Below are positions 1 to 10,219 of a stretch of DNA of 64,000 bases, piece by piece. Each line of letters begins with the position of its first letter. Within the stretch, counting starts at the first letter, position 1. Under the pieces are notes generated by a model. The model did no database searches and was not told the DNA's origin. It worked only from the letters and a program-made list of their open reading frames with translations. The DNA comes from Planctomycetota bacterium (GTDB lineage Bacteria; Planctomycetota; SZUA-567; H5-PLA8): the NCBI GenBank assembly GCA_015075375.1, contig JABTUM010000002.1, forward strand, positions 266,306-330,305, written 5' to 3'. A program made the position numbers and the translations under genes.

Positions 1-654
1 GTGTACGAGTACCGCAATCCGGAGTTGAAGATTTTGACGGCGGAAGAGAAGGCGGCGGAGCGCTCGTTCGATCCGCAGACGATGCCGGCGTATACGGGTC
101 GCGCCAAGGGCAGCGATACGACGTTGATCAAGATGGGCGAGCCGGCCGAAGCGTGGACGGACGAGGCGGCGTTGAACGGCTGGGAGAAGGACGCCAACCT
201 GAAGGTGAGCGCGGGTCCGGACGGGCTGGTGCTGTCGTCGAGCGACGGGAAGCCGGCGTACGCTTGGCGTAAGACGAACACGAAGCTGAACGCGGTGCGG
301 GCGAAGTCTGCGGGCGGCGCTCGCGCGCTGCTGGCGTTGAAGGGCACGGCATCGGATGGGCAGCAGGTGCTGGCGTGCCTCGATCCGATCTGGCGCGAGG
401 GGTTAACGGCGCTGCTGTATCAGGATGCCGGGCATACGTCCGGAGCGTACGCGTTTACCTGGAAGCAAGAGACGTGGTACGACTTGGTTTCGCTCAACGC
501 GCATTGGCACAAGTGGCAGATCATCGACCCGGCGGCGACGCAGGAGTACGCTGCGTTCTCCAGCGGTTTCGTGCCCGGAGGGGCGGGGCGCATGGTGGGC
601 GTGGGCGTGGCGGGGACGGGAAGCGTGACGGTTCGGGGCGTGACGTCCAAGTAG
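1..654 (+). CDS. DUF1080-like (concanavalin-fold) protein, C-terminal part, 5' end outside the window
   Basis: The reading frame is open at the first base, so the 217 residues seen are probably the tail of a longer secreted protein; the initial GTG need not be a start. The segment contains Trp/Tyr-rich beta-strand patterns (WKQETWYDL, HWHKWQI) like those of DUF1080/LamG-type laminated beta domains that bind or cleave glycosides. Its first residues (YEYRNPELK) resemble the last residues of the truncated gene at the right edge (HEYKK), which suggests the two are paralogues seen in complementary halves. It lies 19 nt before an FG-GAP repeat gene and probably shares its transcript. The family call is moderate; the substrate is unknown. 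Confidence 0.55.
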   Translation: MYEYRNPELKILTAEEKAAERSFDPQTMPAYTGRAKGSDTTLIKMGEPAEAWTDEAALNGWEKDANLKVSAGPDGLVLSSSDGKPAYAWRKTNTKLNAVRAKSAGGARALLALKGTASDGQQVLACLDPIWREGLTALLYQDAGHTSGAYAFTWKQETWYDLVSLNAHWHKWQIIDPAATQEYAAFSSGFVPGGAGRMVGVGVAGTGSVTVRGVTSK

Positions 655-673
655 CGGACCTGGGAGCATCGCG

Positions 674-2293
674 ATGAAACGGTGGATTCAGGCGGTCGTC
701 GCCGGCGTGCTGCTGGCATCGGGCACGCTTGGGGCGGCCGAGGCGGCGGCGTTCACGAAGGTTTCCGGCGAAGAGAACGGGACCGCGGCGATTTTCGCCA
801 AGCAGAAGGAAGCGGTGCTGGCCAAGCGCAACGGCAAAATGGGGAGCCACGATTGGTGGTGGTGGGGGCTCAACGTTTTCGATTACGACCGCGACGGGGA
901 TTTGGATCTGATCGCCGGGGTTCACGGAGCGCCCTTCGATACGCACGGGATGCTGCTGCGGAACGAGTTCAAGGAGACGGGCAAGCTCGCGTTTACGAAC
1001 GTATCCAAGGAAACCGGGATGGAAGGGCTGGTGCCTGCGGCGGACCAGGAACCGTGGATCTGGGACTTCGATGGCGACGGGTGGCTGGATGTGTTCGGCA
1101 CGTTTAACGACACGCCGACCTCCTGCGTCTTCAACCGCAAAGGCAAATTCGAGAAGGCGGCGTCCACGAATTTCGGGTTCGCTTACCCGGCCGGGCTCGC
1201 GGACCTGAACGCGGACGGCTACCTCGATGTCTGGGAGGTGAGTTCGAAGGGGCGCGTGGAGCTGCTCTACGACAGCGCGGGATCGAAATTCGCTTCGCGC
1301 GTGCTCCCGGGTCCGGATTTGCCGAAATTGCCGGAGGCTTTGCAGAAGGAATTAGACGAGATTGCCGCGTTCGAGAAGCAGCGGAATCCGAAATTCTCCG
1401 GCAAATGGGGGTACAAAAGAGGCGCGGATTTGAACTGCGACGGGATTCCCGATCTGATCGTGACGGCTTTCGCGAGCTACGGCGTCGGCGCCTGCCTGGG
1501 CCGCTACCTGTTCGCGGACGCGGAAGGCAAACTCACCGAGGCCGAAGGTTCGGGGCTGCCCGACGCGGGGACCCCCTTGTACACCGGGGACTTGACCGGC
1601 GACGGCGCCGACGATGTGCTCGTGATCGCGTCCGATGCGGCGGGTCTGTACGTCAACGACGGTAAGGGCCGTTTCACGCACAAGCCGGGCCCCTTGGCCG
1701 AGTACGTGAAGAAGAAAGGGCCGTATCCGCACCGTGCGTTCGTCGAGGATCTGAACCGCGACGGGCGGCTTGACCTGGTGATCTCGGGGCGGCGCTTGGA
1801 AAACGTGGCCGTTTTCCTCAACGGCGGGTCGGGCGATTTTTCCGGCGCTCTGAAGGAAGGCGGCACTTGGATCGACGGGATCGCGATCTGCGATATGAAT
1901 CAGGACGGGCTTCTCGATCTGGTCGTGGGCCGCGTGAAGGACAAAGAGCCGCAGGTCGATATTTTTCTGAACGCATGCCCCGATCCCGGCCATTACGCCG
2001 ATCTATACCTGCGCATGGAGCCGCCCAACTGGGCGGCGGTGGGCGCGAAGGTGGAGGTGTTCCGCGCGGGCGAACTTGGGAAGGAGGGCGCGAAGCCATT
2101 TCGAGTCGAGTCCGCTCGCTCGAATGCGATCCCGGTTCAGATCGGTGTGGGCGCGGCGACGACCTTCGACGCTCGGGTGACTTTTCCGGGCGAAACTCCG
2201 AAGACGCTGGAGTTAAAGGGGCTGGAGGCCAAAGGTGCGCTCACGGTTTCGCCGAGCGGCGCGGAGGCGGGCGTTCCGGCCCTGCCGAAGTGA
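674..2293 (+). CDS. Exported FG-GAP/VCBS repeat protein with ASPIC/UnbV-like tail
   Basis: 539 residues. An N-terminal signal peptide (basic MKRW, hydrophobic core to about residue 25) is followed by at least seven calcium-binding FG-GAP type loops: DYDRDGDLDL, DFDGDGWLDV, DLNADGYLDV, DLNCDGIPDL, DLTGDGADDV, DLNRDGRLDL and DMNQDGLLDL. Such repeats build an integrin-alpha-like beta-propeller. The C-terminal ~100 residues (RVTFPGETPKTLELKG) resemble the ASPIC/UnbV domain that often closes these proteins. A GGGAG precedes the ATG by 8-9 nt. The protein is probably extracellular or periplasmic and may bind carbohydrate or protein; no catalytic residues are recognisable. It is a clear paralogue of the gene at 61729, sharing for example the stretch GSH-WW-WGL-FDYD-DGDLDL. 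Confidence 0.85.
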   Translation: MKRWIQAVVAGVLLASGTLGAAEAAAFTKVSGEENGTAAIFAKQKEAVLAKRNGKMGSHDWWWWGLNVFDYDRDGDLDLIAGVHGAPFDTHGMLLRNEFKETGKLAFTNVSKETGMEGLVPAADQEPWIWDFDGDGWLDVFGTFNDTPTSCVFNRKGKFEKAASTNFGFAYPAGLADLNADGYLDVWEVSSKGRVELLYDSAGSKFASRVLPGPDLPKLPEALQKELDEIAAFEKQRNPKFSGKWGYKRGADLNCDGIPDLIVTAFASYGVGACLGRYLFADAEGKLTEAEGSGLPDAGTPLYTGDLTGDGADDVLVIASDAAGLYVNDGKGRFTHKPGPLAEYVKKKGPYPHRAFVEDLNRDGRLDLVISGRRLENVAVFLNGGSGDFSGALKEGGTWIDGIAICDMNQDGLLDLVVGRVKDKEPQVDIFLNACPDPGHYADLYLRMEPPNWAAVGAKVEVFRAGELGKEGAKPFRVESARSNAIPVQIGVGAATTFDARVTFPGETPKTLELKGLEAKGALTVSPSGAEAGVPALPK

Positions 2294-2365
2294 AGGGAAT
2301 CGCGTTTGGAATGCGATTTTTGAAGCGCATTCGAAGCCTCGGCGCGTTGGCTTTCAGGGGAAACC

Positions 2366-3076
2366 TCACGGGCCGAATACCGAAATGTGCGTCTCGCTGC
2401 TTGATTGAAACGGTTCGCGGTTCCAGCCGCCCCAGCGTTCGTGCGTTCGCAAGCCCGCAAGCTGCGCCATGAGATCGAGTTCGCTGGGCCAGGCATAACG
2501 CTGGACCACGGGCGAGAGCTCGATGCCCGCCTTGGTGATGGAAACGTGGCTTTCTTCCAGGCGCTGTTTCGCCGCGTCGTGGCGCAGCACGTCCAGGCGC
2601 ACTTCGTTCAGCGAGATCCCTTCCGCGTCCACGTATTGATCGTTGCGCAAGCGGTAAAGAAAGGACGGCATGTACGCTTCCACGACGAACTTTCCGCCGG
2701 AGGCGAGGCGCGAAGCGACGTGCTTGAAGCAGCGCACTTGGGCTTCCTGGGACGGCAGGTTGAAGAACGAATTCCAGACCACATAGATCAGCCGGTATGC
2801 GCCTTCGATGGGCGCTTCGGCCATGTCGCCGATGACGACGGAAATCGAAGCGCCGCCGGGTTTGGTTCGCATTTGAGCCACGGTGCTGGGGGAGATATCG
2901 ATGCCGTCGACGCGGATTCCGCGCGCGGCGAGCGGCAGCGCGATGCGGCCCGCGCCGATGCCCAGTTCCAGCGCGGGGCCGCCGGCGGCTTGTTGCTCGA
3001 GGAACCGGACGGCTGCTTCTTCGTCTCCGCGCGTGACGTCGCGATAGAGTTTGCTGGCTTCGTCGTAGCCCTGCAT
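2366..3076 (-). CDS. Class I SAM-dependent methyltransferase
   Basis: 236 residues with a Rossmann methyltransferase fold: motif I LELGIGAGRIALPLA near residue 36, the acidic end of strand beta-2 (VDGIDIS) and motif II/III VVIGDMAEAP followed by YRLIYVVWNSFFNL. The small size and lack of an extra domain fit the broad Methyltransf_25/11 group, which methylates small molecules or proteins; the substrate cannot be told. AAAGGGA lies upstream of the ATG. The prfH gene on the same strand ends 65 bp upstream, so read-through from the rtcB2-prfH unit is possible, but a link in function is not supported. Confidence 0.8.
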   Translation of the reverse strand: MQGYDEASKLYRDVTRGDEEAAVRFLEQQAAGGPALELGIGAGRIALPLAARGIRVDGIDISPSTVAQMRTKPGGASISVVIGDMAEAPIEGAYRLIYVVWNSFFNLPSQEAQVRCFKHVASRLASGGKFVVEAYMPSFLYRLRNDQYVDAEGISLNEVRLDVLRHDAAKQRLEESHVSITKAGIELSPVVQRYAWPSELDLMAQLAGLRTHERWGGWNREPFQSSSETHISVFGP

Positions 3077-3140
3077 GGCGTATCCCTTTCTTAGAGGAGT
3101 TGGTTTTGCGAAGCTGGCTTCGCTCAGCGCCGGCCGCGGG

Positions 3141-3770
3141 TTACGTTCCGCGCGGCCGAAAGCCGGGTCCTTCGAAGATGCGCACGGGATTGCCGCGGAT
3201 CAGGGCGTCGTGCTGCGTCCAGCGGCGCTGCCTGTCCCGCTCGGCCTGAGACCGCGCGGTTTCGCGCAACAGCGCCGCGAGTCGCGCTCGCGCGAGCTTG
3301 CGGTTGGCGGCTTGGGAGCGTTCTTCGCGCGCGGTGACCGTCAGGCCGGTGGGGCGGTGGGTCATTCGCACGGCGCTTTCGGTTTTGTTGACGTGCTGCC
3401 CTCCGGGGCCCGAGGCGCGCATCGTTTCGACTTTCACGTCCGCGAGCGAAGCGCCGAGTGGTTGGGGTTCGGCGAAGGCCTCGACGCCTACGAACCAGTT
3501 GCGGCGTTTGTAGAGCGGTCGAAACGGGCTGCGGCCGATCCATTGGATGGTGCCGACCCAGCGGGTGTGCAGGCCGGCGAGCCGCTCGCCTTCCAAGGCG
3601 AGCAGGACGGAATGAAAGGCGCCCTTCGTTCGTGCGGGCACGGCGTCGAGGAGTTCCACCCTCACGGCTTGGGTTCGCGCTTCCAGCGTCAAGACACGTA
3701 GCACTTGGGCGACGACCCACGCGCATTCTTCGGGGCCACGGCCCGAGGAGATCTGAAACCAGGAGGTCAT
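3141..3770 (-). CDS. prfH: Peptide chain release factor-like protein PrfH
   Basis: 209 residues, far shorter than RF1/RF2 (about 360). It keeps the catalytic domain 3 with the peptidyl-tRNA hydrolysis motif GPGGQHVNKTESAVR (GGQ at 123-125) but has no stop-codon recognition domain (no PxT or SPF motif in context). The N-terminal ~100 residues match the PrfH-specific region. PrfH is known as the partner of RtcB2 RNA ligase: it acts on ribosomes damaged in the decoding centre so that the ligase can reseal the 16S rRNA. The ATG overlaps the rtcB stop codon by 4 nt (ATGA), showing translational coupling. The RtcB neighbour makes the identification strong. Confidence 0.93.
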   Translation of the reverse strand: MTSWFQISSGRGPEECAWVVAQVLRVLTLEARTQAVRVELLDAVPARTKGAFHSVLLALEGERLAGLHTRWVGTIQWIGRSPFRPLYKRRNWFVGVEAFAEPQPLGASLADVKVETMRASGPGGQHVNKTESAVRMTHRPTGLTVTAREERSQAANRKLARARLAALLRETARSQAERDRQRRWTQHDALIRGNPVRIFEGPGFRPRGT

Positions 3771-4897
3771 GACGCAGCCCTCCTCACTTTATAGGTGAGG
3801 AGCGGGCGCAAGCGCGCGATGACTCGCACGAGTCCCGCGTCGACCAGATCCTGGACGACGACTTCGATATTTTTGTACGCTTGGGGCGCTTCTTCGTAGA
3901 GCAGGTCGCGGTCTTCGCAGACGACGTGTCCGCCCCATGCGGTGCGAACGAGCGAGGCTTCGTCGTAGCGTTCGCGCAGCCGCGCCTTGCAGTCGGTGCG
4001 GTTCCACTTCCGGCCGGCGCCGTGGCAGAGGCTGCGGGCGTTGCGCTCCTGGTTGCCGAGCGGCTCCACCAGGAACGTGAGCGCTCCGCGGCTTCCGGGG
4101 ATCGCGACGGCTCCGCGGTCCGACGGGTTGCTGCCCTTGCGGTGAATCCAGCAGGTTTTTCCAACGAGTTCCTCGCGCGCGAGGTAGTTGTGCGGGAGGT
4201 CGAGCGCCGCGCGGTTTCCGGAGCCGAGGGCTTCGAGGAAGCGCTTGGCGATCAGGGCTCTGCTGGCGCGCGCCCAGGCGACGGCGTAATCGTGGCGGGA
4301 AGCGTAGCGCAGGGCCGCTGGGGAGTCTTCGAGCAGACCGGCGTGCCCTTGCGCGGCGTGGTGTTCGGTCAGGATCTCGCGGCCCAACCCCCGCGAGCCC
4401 GAATGGACGAGCAGGAGCAAGCGATCGGCTTCGAGCCCCAGTCGTTTGAAGGCTTCAGGGCATTCGACGGACTCGACTTCCTGCAATTCCGCGAAGTGGT
4501 TCCCGCCGCCGATGGTGCCCAGCGCGCGGTCCTGCTCGGACGGTTCGAGCCGAAAGCTTTCCAGCCACGCTTCGCGGTCGCCGTCCCACGGCGCATCCAG
4601 ATCGCCGAGTTTGCGCGACCAACGGTCGAGCTTGAGTTTGCGGCGCTCGAGTTCGGACTGCCACAGCCCCATGCCGCAACCGATGTCGTTGCCGATGAGG
4701 TGCGGGTAGAGCACGCTTTGCGTGACGAAGGCCGCGCCGACGGGGCCGCCCTTGCCGGGGTGGAGATCGGGCAAGCCCACGGCGAGTTGCATGCCCGGAA
4801 GGCGCGCGGTGCCTTTAAGCTGCGCGACGGCGTTGCTTTCGATCCAGTTCTTATCCGATGCGATCACGCGCACGTTTTCGAGATTCGATTCGTTCAT
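3767..4897 (-). CDS. rtcB2: RtcB-type 3'-phosphate/5'-OH RNA ligase (RtcB2)
   Basis: 376 residues from the chosen ATG at 4897, which has GGAGAAG four nt upstream; an ATG 33 nt further upstream lacks a clear ribosome site. All metal and guanylation residues of RtcB are visible: D71 and C74 (NDIGCGMG), H134 (GGGNH), H165 (HSGSRG), H252 (HRKG) and the guanylated histidine H292 (CHGAGR). RtcB joins RNA 3'-phosphate or cyclic phosphate to 5'-OH ends with GTP and Mn2+. At 376 residues it is shorter than canonical RtcB (about 408-480), as expected of the RtcB2 group that travels with PrfH. No rtcR, sigma-54 regulator or rtcA is next to it, so its control differs from the E. coli rtcBA operon. Confidence 0.95.
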   Translation of the reverse strand: MNESNLENVRVIASDKNWIESNAVAQLKGTARLPGMQLAVGLPDLHPGKGGPVGAAFVTQSVLYPHLIGNDIGCGMGLWQSELERRKLKLDRWSRKLGDLDAPWDGDREAWLESFRLEPSEQDRALGTIGGGNHFAELQEVESVECPEAFKRLGLEADRLLLLVHSGSRGLGREILTEHHAAQGHAGLLEDSPAALRYASRHDYAVAWARASRALIAKRFLEALGSGNRAALDLPHNYLAREELVGKTCWIHRKGSNPSDRGAVAIPGSRGALTFLVEPLGNQERNARSLCHGAGRKWNRTDCKARLRERYDEASLVRTAWGGHVVCEDRDLLYEEAPQAYKNIEVVVQDLVDAGLVRVIARLRPLLTYKVRRAAS

Positions 4898-5320
4898 GAC
4901 TTCTCCATCGCAGATTCGAGCCAACAACACGCTGCGGCCGCGGCACGATCGTGCCGGGCAAAACGAACGGCCGGGGTCACGGCGCGCGTGCTTGCGGCAC
5001 GCGGACGTGGCGGCTGACCTGGGATTCAGGTGTTCAGAGGGAGAGCGCGGGAGAGAAGATCAGAGCCTAGCAGCCCATTGAAAAGGGAACGACCGCGCAC
5101 CTTTTTTCAACGGGTTGCTTGAGCTGGGCGAAGATCGGAACGGCCCGTCTGGCGTTATCGTACGCCGCCGCCGAAGAGCCCTGCATCTCGCGCTTCCGTG
5201 GTCTGGGTGGGTTGCATGGTCATTCCCTTTCGAGCGATCGGTTGAAGCACAGGCTGCAACTAACCTCATGCGATGCGGAAAGTCAAATCGGCGGTGCGGG
5301 AGGCGGGGGGCTGCTTCGAA
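4898..5320. other. Intergenic stretch holding the rtcB2 upstream region and a short inverted repeat
   Basis: No convincing gene. It lies between the start of rtcB2 and the 3' end of a membrane-protein gene, both on the minus strand, so it should hold the rtcB2-prfH promoter. No clear sigma-70 or sigma-54 boxes were found by eye. The one structured part is the imperfect inverted repeat at 5068-5119, listed separately. Confidence 0.5.
5068..5119. repeat. Short inverted-repeat element, copy A
   Basis: Imperfect inverted repeat: the left arm starts TAGCAGCCCATTGAAAAGG, and the right arm reads in reverse complement AGCAACCCGTTGAAAAAAGG. The 13-nt centre holds ACGACCGCGCA. Copy B at 59247-59384 has the same ends and the same ACGACCGCGCA next to one end, so copy A looks like an internally deleted relative. 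No coding capacity. It may be a non-autonomous mobile element or a REP-like hairpin; without a T run it is not a typical terminator. Confidence 0.6.
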
Positions 5321-5797
5321 TCAGGATTCGTATTGGATGTCTACCAGCAGGCGTGCGACCTCGGCATCGCGACCCGCGCGCAGGAGTTCAAGGACCTGCG
5401 GCCAGACTTCGGCCGCGCGCTCGGGGTGCTTTTCGGTCCATTCCATCCAGAAGTCTTTTCTCCAGAAAAAGCTCCGGTGAAAACAACTCTCTCCGTCTTT
5501 CCAGTTTCTGTTCCAATGGAAGAGGAATATCCAGCGCGGTTCTGAGGCCGGCCGGGGCGACCAGTACCCTTTCTCGACGAGGTAGTTGACCAGTTCGTGC
5601 GAATCGTAGCGGAATGCAGATCGATAGAGCGGAATCTCCGTAGCGAAAACCGTCCGTTCCGATTGGCTGCGGTATTCCAACGTATCCGGTGAGAAGAAGC
5701 CACGACCGCCGAGGCCGGAACTAATCCAGAGGGCTGTCCAGAGCAGTGCGCTGGACGCGCTGAGCGCAAATGCCAGTCGGCGGAAGGATGCAGGCAC
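5321..5797 (-). CDS. Hypothetical membrane-anchored protein
   Basis: 158 residues from a GTG at 5797, chosen because GGAG lies 8 nt upstream and because the frame further upstream overlaps the preceding gene. One N-terminal membrane segment (LAFALSASSALLWTALWISSG, residues about 8-28) is followed by a soluble, Trp- and aromatic-rich part (WIFLFHWNRNWKD, FFWRKDFWMEW). It starts 23 nt after the stop of the 599-residue membrane protein and is probably cotranscribed with it. I do not recognise a family. Confidence 0.6.
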   Translation of the reverse strand: MPASFRRLAFALSASSALLWTALWISSGLGGRGFFSPDTLEYRSQSERTVFATEIPLYRSAFRYDSHELVNYLVEKGYWSPRPASEPRWIFLFHWNRNWKDGESCFHRSFFWRKDFWMEWTEKHPERAAEVWPQVLELLRAGRDAEVARLLVDIQYES

Positions 5798-5820
5798 GAC
5801 GAGGGCTCCGGGGCATACGG

Positions 5821-7620
5821 CTACGGCGCATTGACGAGCGTCTCCGCGCTGGGATTCTCGGCGGATGGTACGTCCGAGAGGGGATTGGGTTCGGTGGCTT
5901 TTGTGTCGAGGAATTGGAGGCGGTTGTTCAGGTAGTTCGAGGCTTCCGCATCGATTTGAGAGGGGTCTTGAACCACGAAGCGCGGGGCCGTTAGGGCGAT
6001 TTGATGCCAATGAACTAGAATCTGAGCGCGGTTTATGGAACTGCCTTCCCATGGAAAGGTCATCGACTCTATCTCGTGTAGCGTTTCCGCTTCGCCGTAT
6101 GCGATAGCTACCCGTTGAAGAAAGGTGACCAGATGATCGGGGTGAAGCGCATACAATGCATAACTAAGGTTTAGATCATTTGGGTACCCCTTCACCAGTC
6201 GATTAGTTCCAGTTCTGCGCGAATAATCGATGATCTGATTTAAGGCTTCCATGGCGACTTCTTTGTGCGGGCAGGCAAGCCATTGGAACATTACATCCGG
6301 GTTGTTGAAGGTACATAGGCGGGTGACGGGAACCATCAGGTCATAAGGTACGAGCTGCCCTTCCAGTTCAAGCCAGACGCCCGGGACATGGCACTTCCAG
6401 AGGTCGTTGTCGATGTCTTGTAAGGTTCGCTTGAGCCACCTCCATCCCACATGCCGAGGGCGATGCTCGAGCCACAGTGATGGTTCGTACTTCGTGCCGA
6501 CTCGGTGGGTGTATAGGGTCGTAAATCGGTTGGTCCAAGCCACCAACAGGCGGTGTGTGGCGTCGCGCTTCGCGGCGTCGGGTATTAACTCTCGGAACAG
6601 GAGATGATTGGGCTCGTAAAGAAAGAGGACGGAAGCATCGTCGTACTGCCATATTCTCATTCCGGCGAGTTCTAAGCGCAGGCGCCGGGTGGCGCACCAG
6701 CGCGCTTCTTCGGGGTCTACTAACCAGAGGCGGTCCAGTCCAAACCCTCCTTTTGCCGCGCGTAGAAGCTGTGCGCGATATACCGGATCGTCGGAGGGGG
6801 ATATCCCATAGGTGACGCCGTGCCATAGGGCCGGATCGAGGTTGTTCAAGGGCGTGTAATCGATCAAGTAAGGCGCTAGCGATTTCAAGGTTAGGTAGCG
6901 CACATACCCGGGTGAGGGCCGTTCTTGATATAGGTAAGGTTCGGGCATGGAAGAAGCATAGGCCGCCAGATACCGCGCTTGGAGGGGAACCAACGCTTTC
7001 CAAAGTAGAAGCATTCCTAATGCTACGCACAAGGCTTTGGCGAGGCCTCGTCTGCGGTTCCATCGCGGAGGGATCACATTCAGTATGAAGGCCATAAACG
7101 TGACGCAGACTAGGGTGGCGGGCAGTACATAAAGCGGATCCCAGGCCAGTCCCAATGCTCTGCGAAAAGGCGCCTCTAGGGCGTATGGCACTTGATAGAG
7201 GGCGCAGTACGCGAGCGCGCACATGACGCCGATATTAATGAACAGATGGATGCCGAACGCGCGGGCGTTGCCTTCGCGGCGCCAGGTGTGGGCGGCGGCG
7301 TAGGCGGCGTGGATTTCCAGCCCGGCGGCGACGGCCAGCCCCATCGCGGCAAAGCCGCCCCACGTATCGTTGCCTCCTTCAAAGTGGAGCAGGTTGCGCG
7401 AATGAGCGACGACGAAGGCGCAGAGCGCGGCGGCCGCCACGGCGCGTTCGAAGGCTATGACGATCCAGGAATGCGGTTGGAGGCGTTCGGCGTCTCTGCG
7501 CACCCAGCGCTGGGGCCAGAGCGGGATGTGAAAGACTCGCAGGATCAGCGCCATAGCGAGAAGACATTCGAGCGCCGCAAAGTAGCTCAGGAGCAACGGA
7601 ATACCGGCAGGTTGGTCCAT
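5821..7620 (-). CDS. Polytopic membrane protein of unknown function
   Basis: 599 residues if translation starts at the ATG at 7620 (GGAG 10 nt upstream); an ATG at 7656 is possible. The N-terminal ~240 residues hold about six hydrophobic segments (starting IPLLLSYFAALECLLAMALIL), followed by a ~350-residue soluble part rich in Trp, Tyr and Arg. No catalytic motif was recognised. Part of the gene (about 5900-7250) seems richer in A+T than its neighbours, which might indicate later acquisition. The gene for the 158-residue anchored protein follows closely, so the pair may act together at the membrane. Confidence 0.7.
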   Translation of the reverse strand: MDQPAGIPLLLSYFAALECLLAMALILRVFHIPLWPQRWVRRDAERLQPHSWIVIAFERAVAAAALCAFVVAHSRNLLHFEGGNDTWGGFAAMGLAVAAGLEIHAAYAAAHTWRREGNARAFGIHLFINIGVMCALAYCALYQVPYALEAPFRRALGLAWDPLYVLPATLVCVTFMAFILNVIPPRWNRRRGLAKALCVALGMLLLWKALVPLQARYLAAYASSMPEPYLYQERPSPGYVRYLTLKSLAPYLIDYTPLNNLDPALWHGVTYGISPSDDPVYRAQLLRAAKGGFGLDRLWLVDPEEARWCATRRLRLELAGMRIWQYDDASVLFLYEPNHLLFRELIPDAAKRDATHRLLVAWTNRFTTLYTHRVGTKYEPSLWLEHRPRHVGWRWLKRTLQDIDNDLWKCHVPGVWLELEGQLVPYDLMVPVTRLCTFNNPDVMFQWLACPHKEVAMEALNQIIDYSRRTGTNRLVKGYPNDLNLSYALYALHPDHLVTFLQRVAIAYGEAETLHEIESMTFPWEGSSINRAQILVHWHQIALTAPRFVVQDPSQIDAEASNYLNNRLQFLDTKATEPNPLSDVPSAENPSAETLVNAP

Positions 7621-7860
7621 CGCGGTCGGGCTCCGGGCCCTTGCAGATGAAACCATTCTACCCTGTTGCGCGTCACGGGGATGTAAAAAGGAGTTGGGCG
7701 TCAGAACTTGGATGCTGACGGATCGCGATTAGGGGATGGGGAGTGGGCGTGTGGCGGCTTGGGAATCCGAAACTGCGTTGAGGAGCCTAAATTAAATTCA
7801 AAAGGCAACGTGAAATGAAAGGGCTTTAGGGTTGCGATTTGAGTGCTGAAGCCGTTGCAG

Positions 7861-7879
7861 GAATCCAAAATCCAAAACC
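7861..7879. repeat. AATCCAAA-type short repeat
   Basis: Two copies of AATCCAAAA in tandem just after the uvrB 3' end. The same sequence type recurs in either orientation at 10081-10112, about 12235-12256 and 12397-12436, always between genes. The intergenic stretch 7621-7885 holds nothing else recognisable. Confidence 0.5.
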
Positions 7880-7885
7880 AGTCCG

Positions 7886-10000
<2,115 letters not shown>

Positions 10001-10102
10001 TCGGGGCCCTTTGCCGTTCGCAGGTAGAATAGTGAGGGGGCGGGAGGGAGTAAACAGGGAAAGAGGGAGGGGAGGTTTCAAATTTTGGATTTTAGATTTT
10101 GG

Positions 10103-10195
10103 ATTTTGGATTACGGCATGAGGGCAGGGCGGGGAATTTATGGGTTTAAGTTCAAAAGTATAGATGGGAGGGCAGGGTGTTTCGCGTAGACCGTA
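10103..10195. repeat. ~93-bp direct repeat, copy A
   Basis: Matches 12247-12339 in the same orientation with three mismatches by eye. It begins ATTTTGGATTA and ends TTTCGCGTAGACCGTA. The two copies flank the pentapeptide-repeat NTPase gene (10220-12160). The AT-rich run just to its left (10081-10112) consists of GGATTTT units related to the AATCCAAA repeats. Confidence 0.85.
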
Positions 10196-10219
10196 TCGCG
10201 GTAGTCGCCGGACTGCTCT

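Noticed and set aside
3141..3770. Canonical release factor 1 or 2
   Set aside because: It lacks the stop-codon recognition domain and is only 209 residues; the rtcB partner fits PrfH.
5798..6052. An upstream extension of the 158-residue protein at 5321-5797
   Set aside because: The extension lies inside the coding region of the preceding membrane protein in another frame; the GTG at 5797 with a ribosome site explains the gene better.
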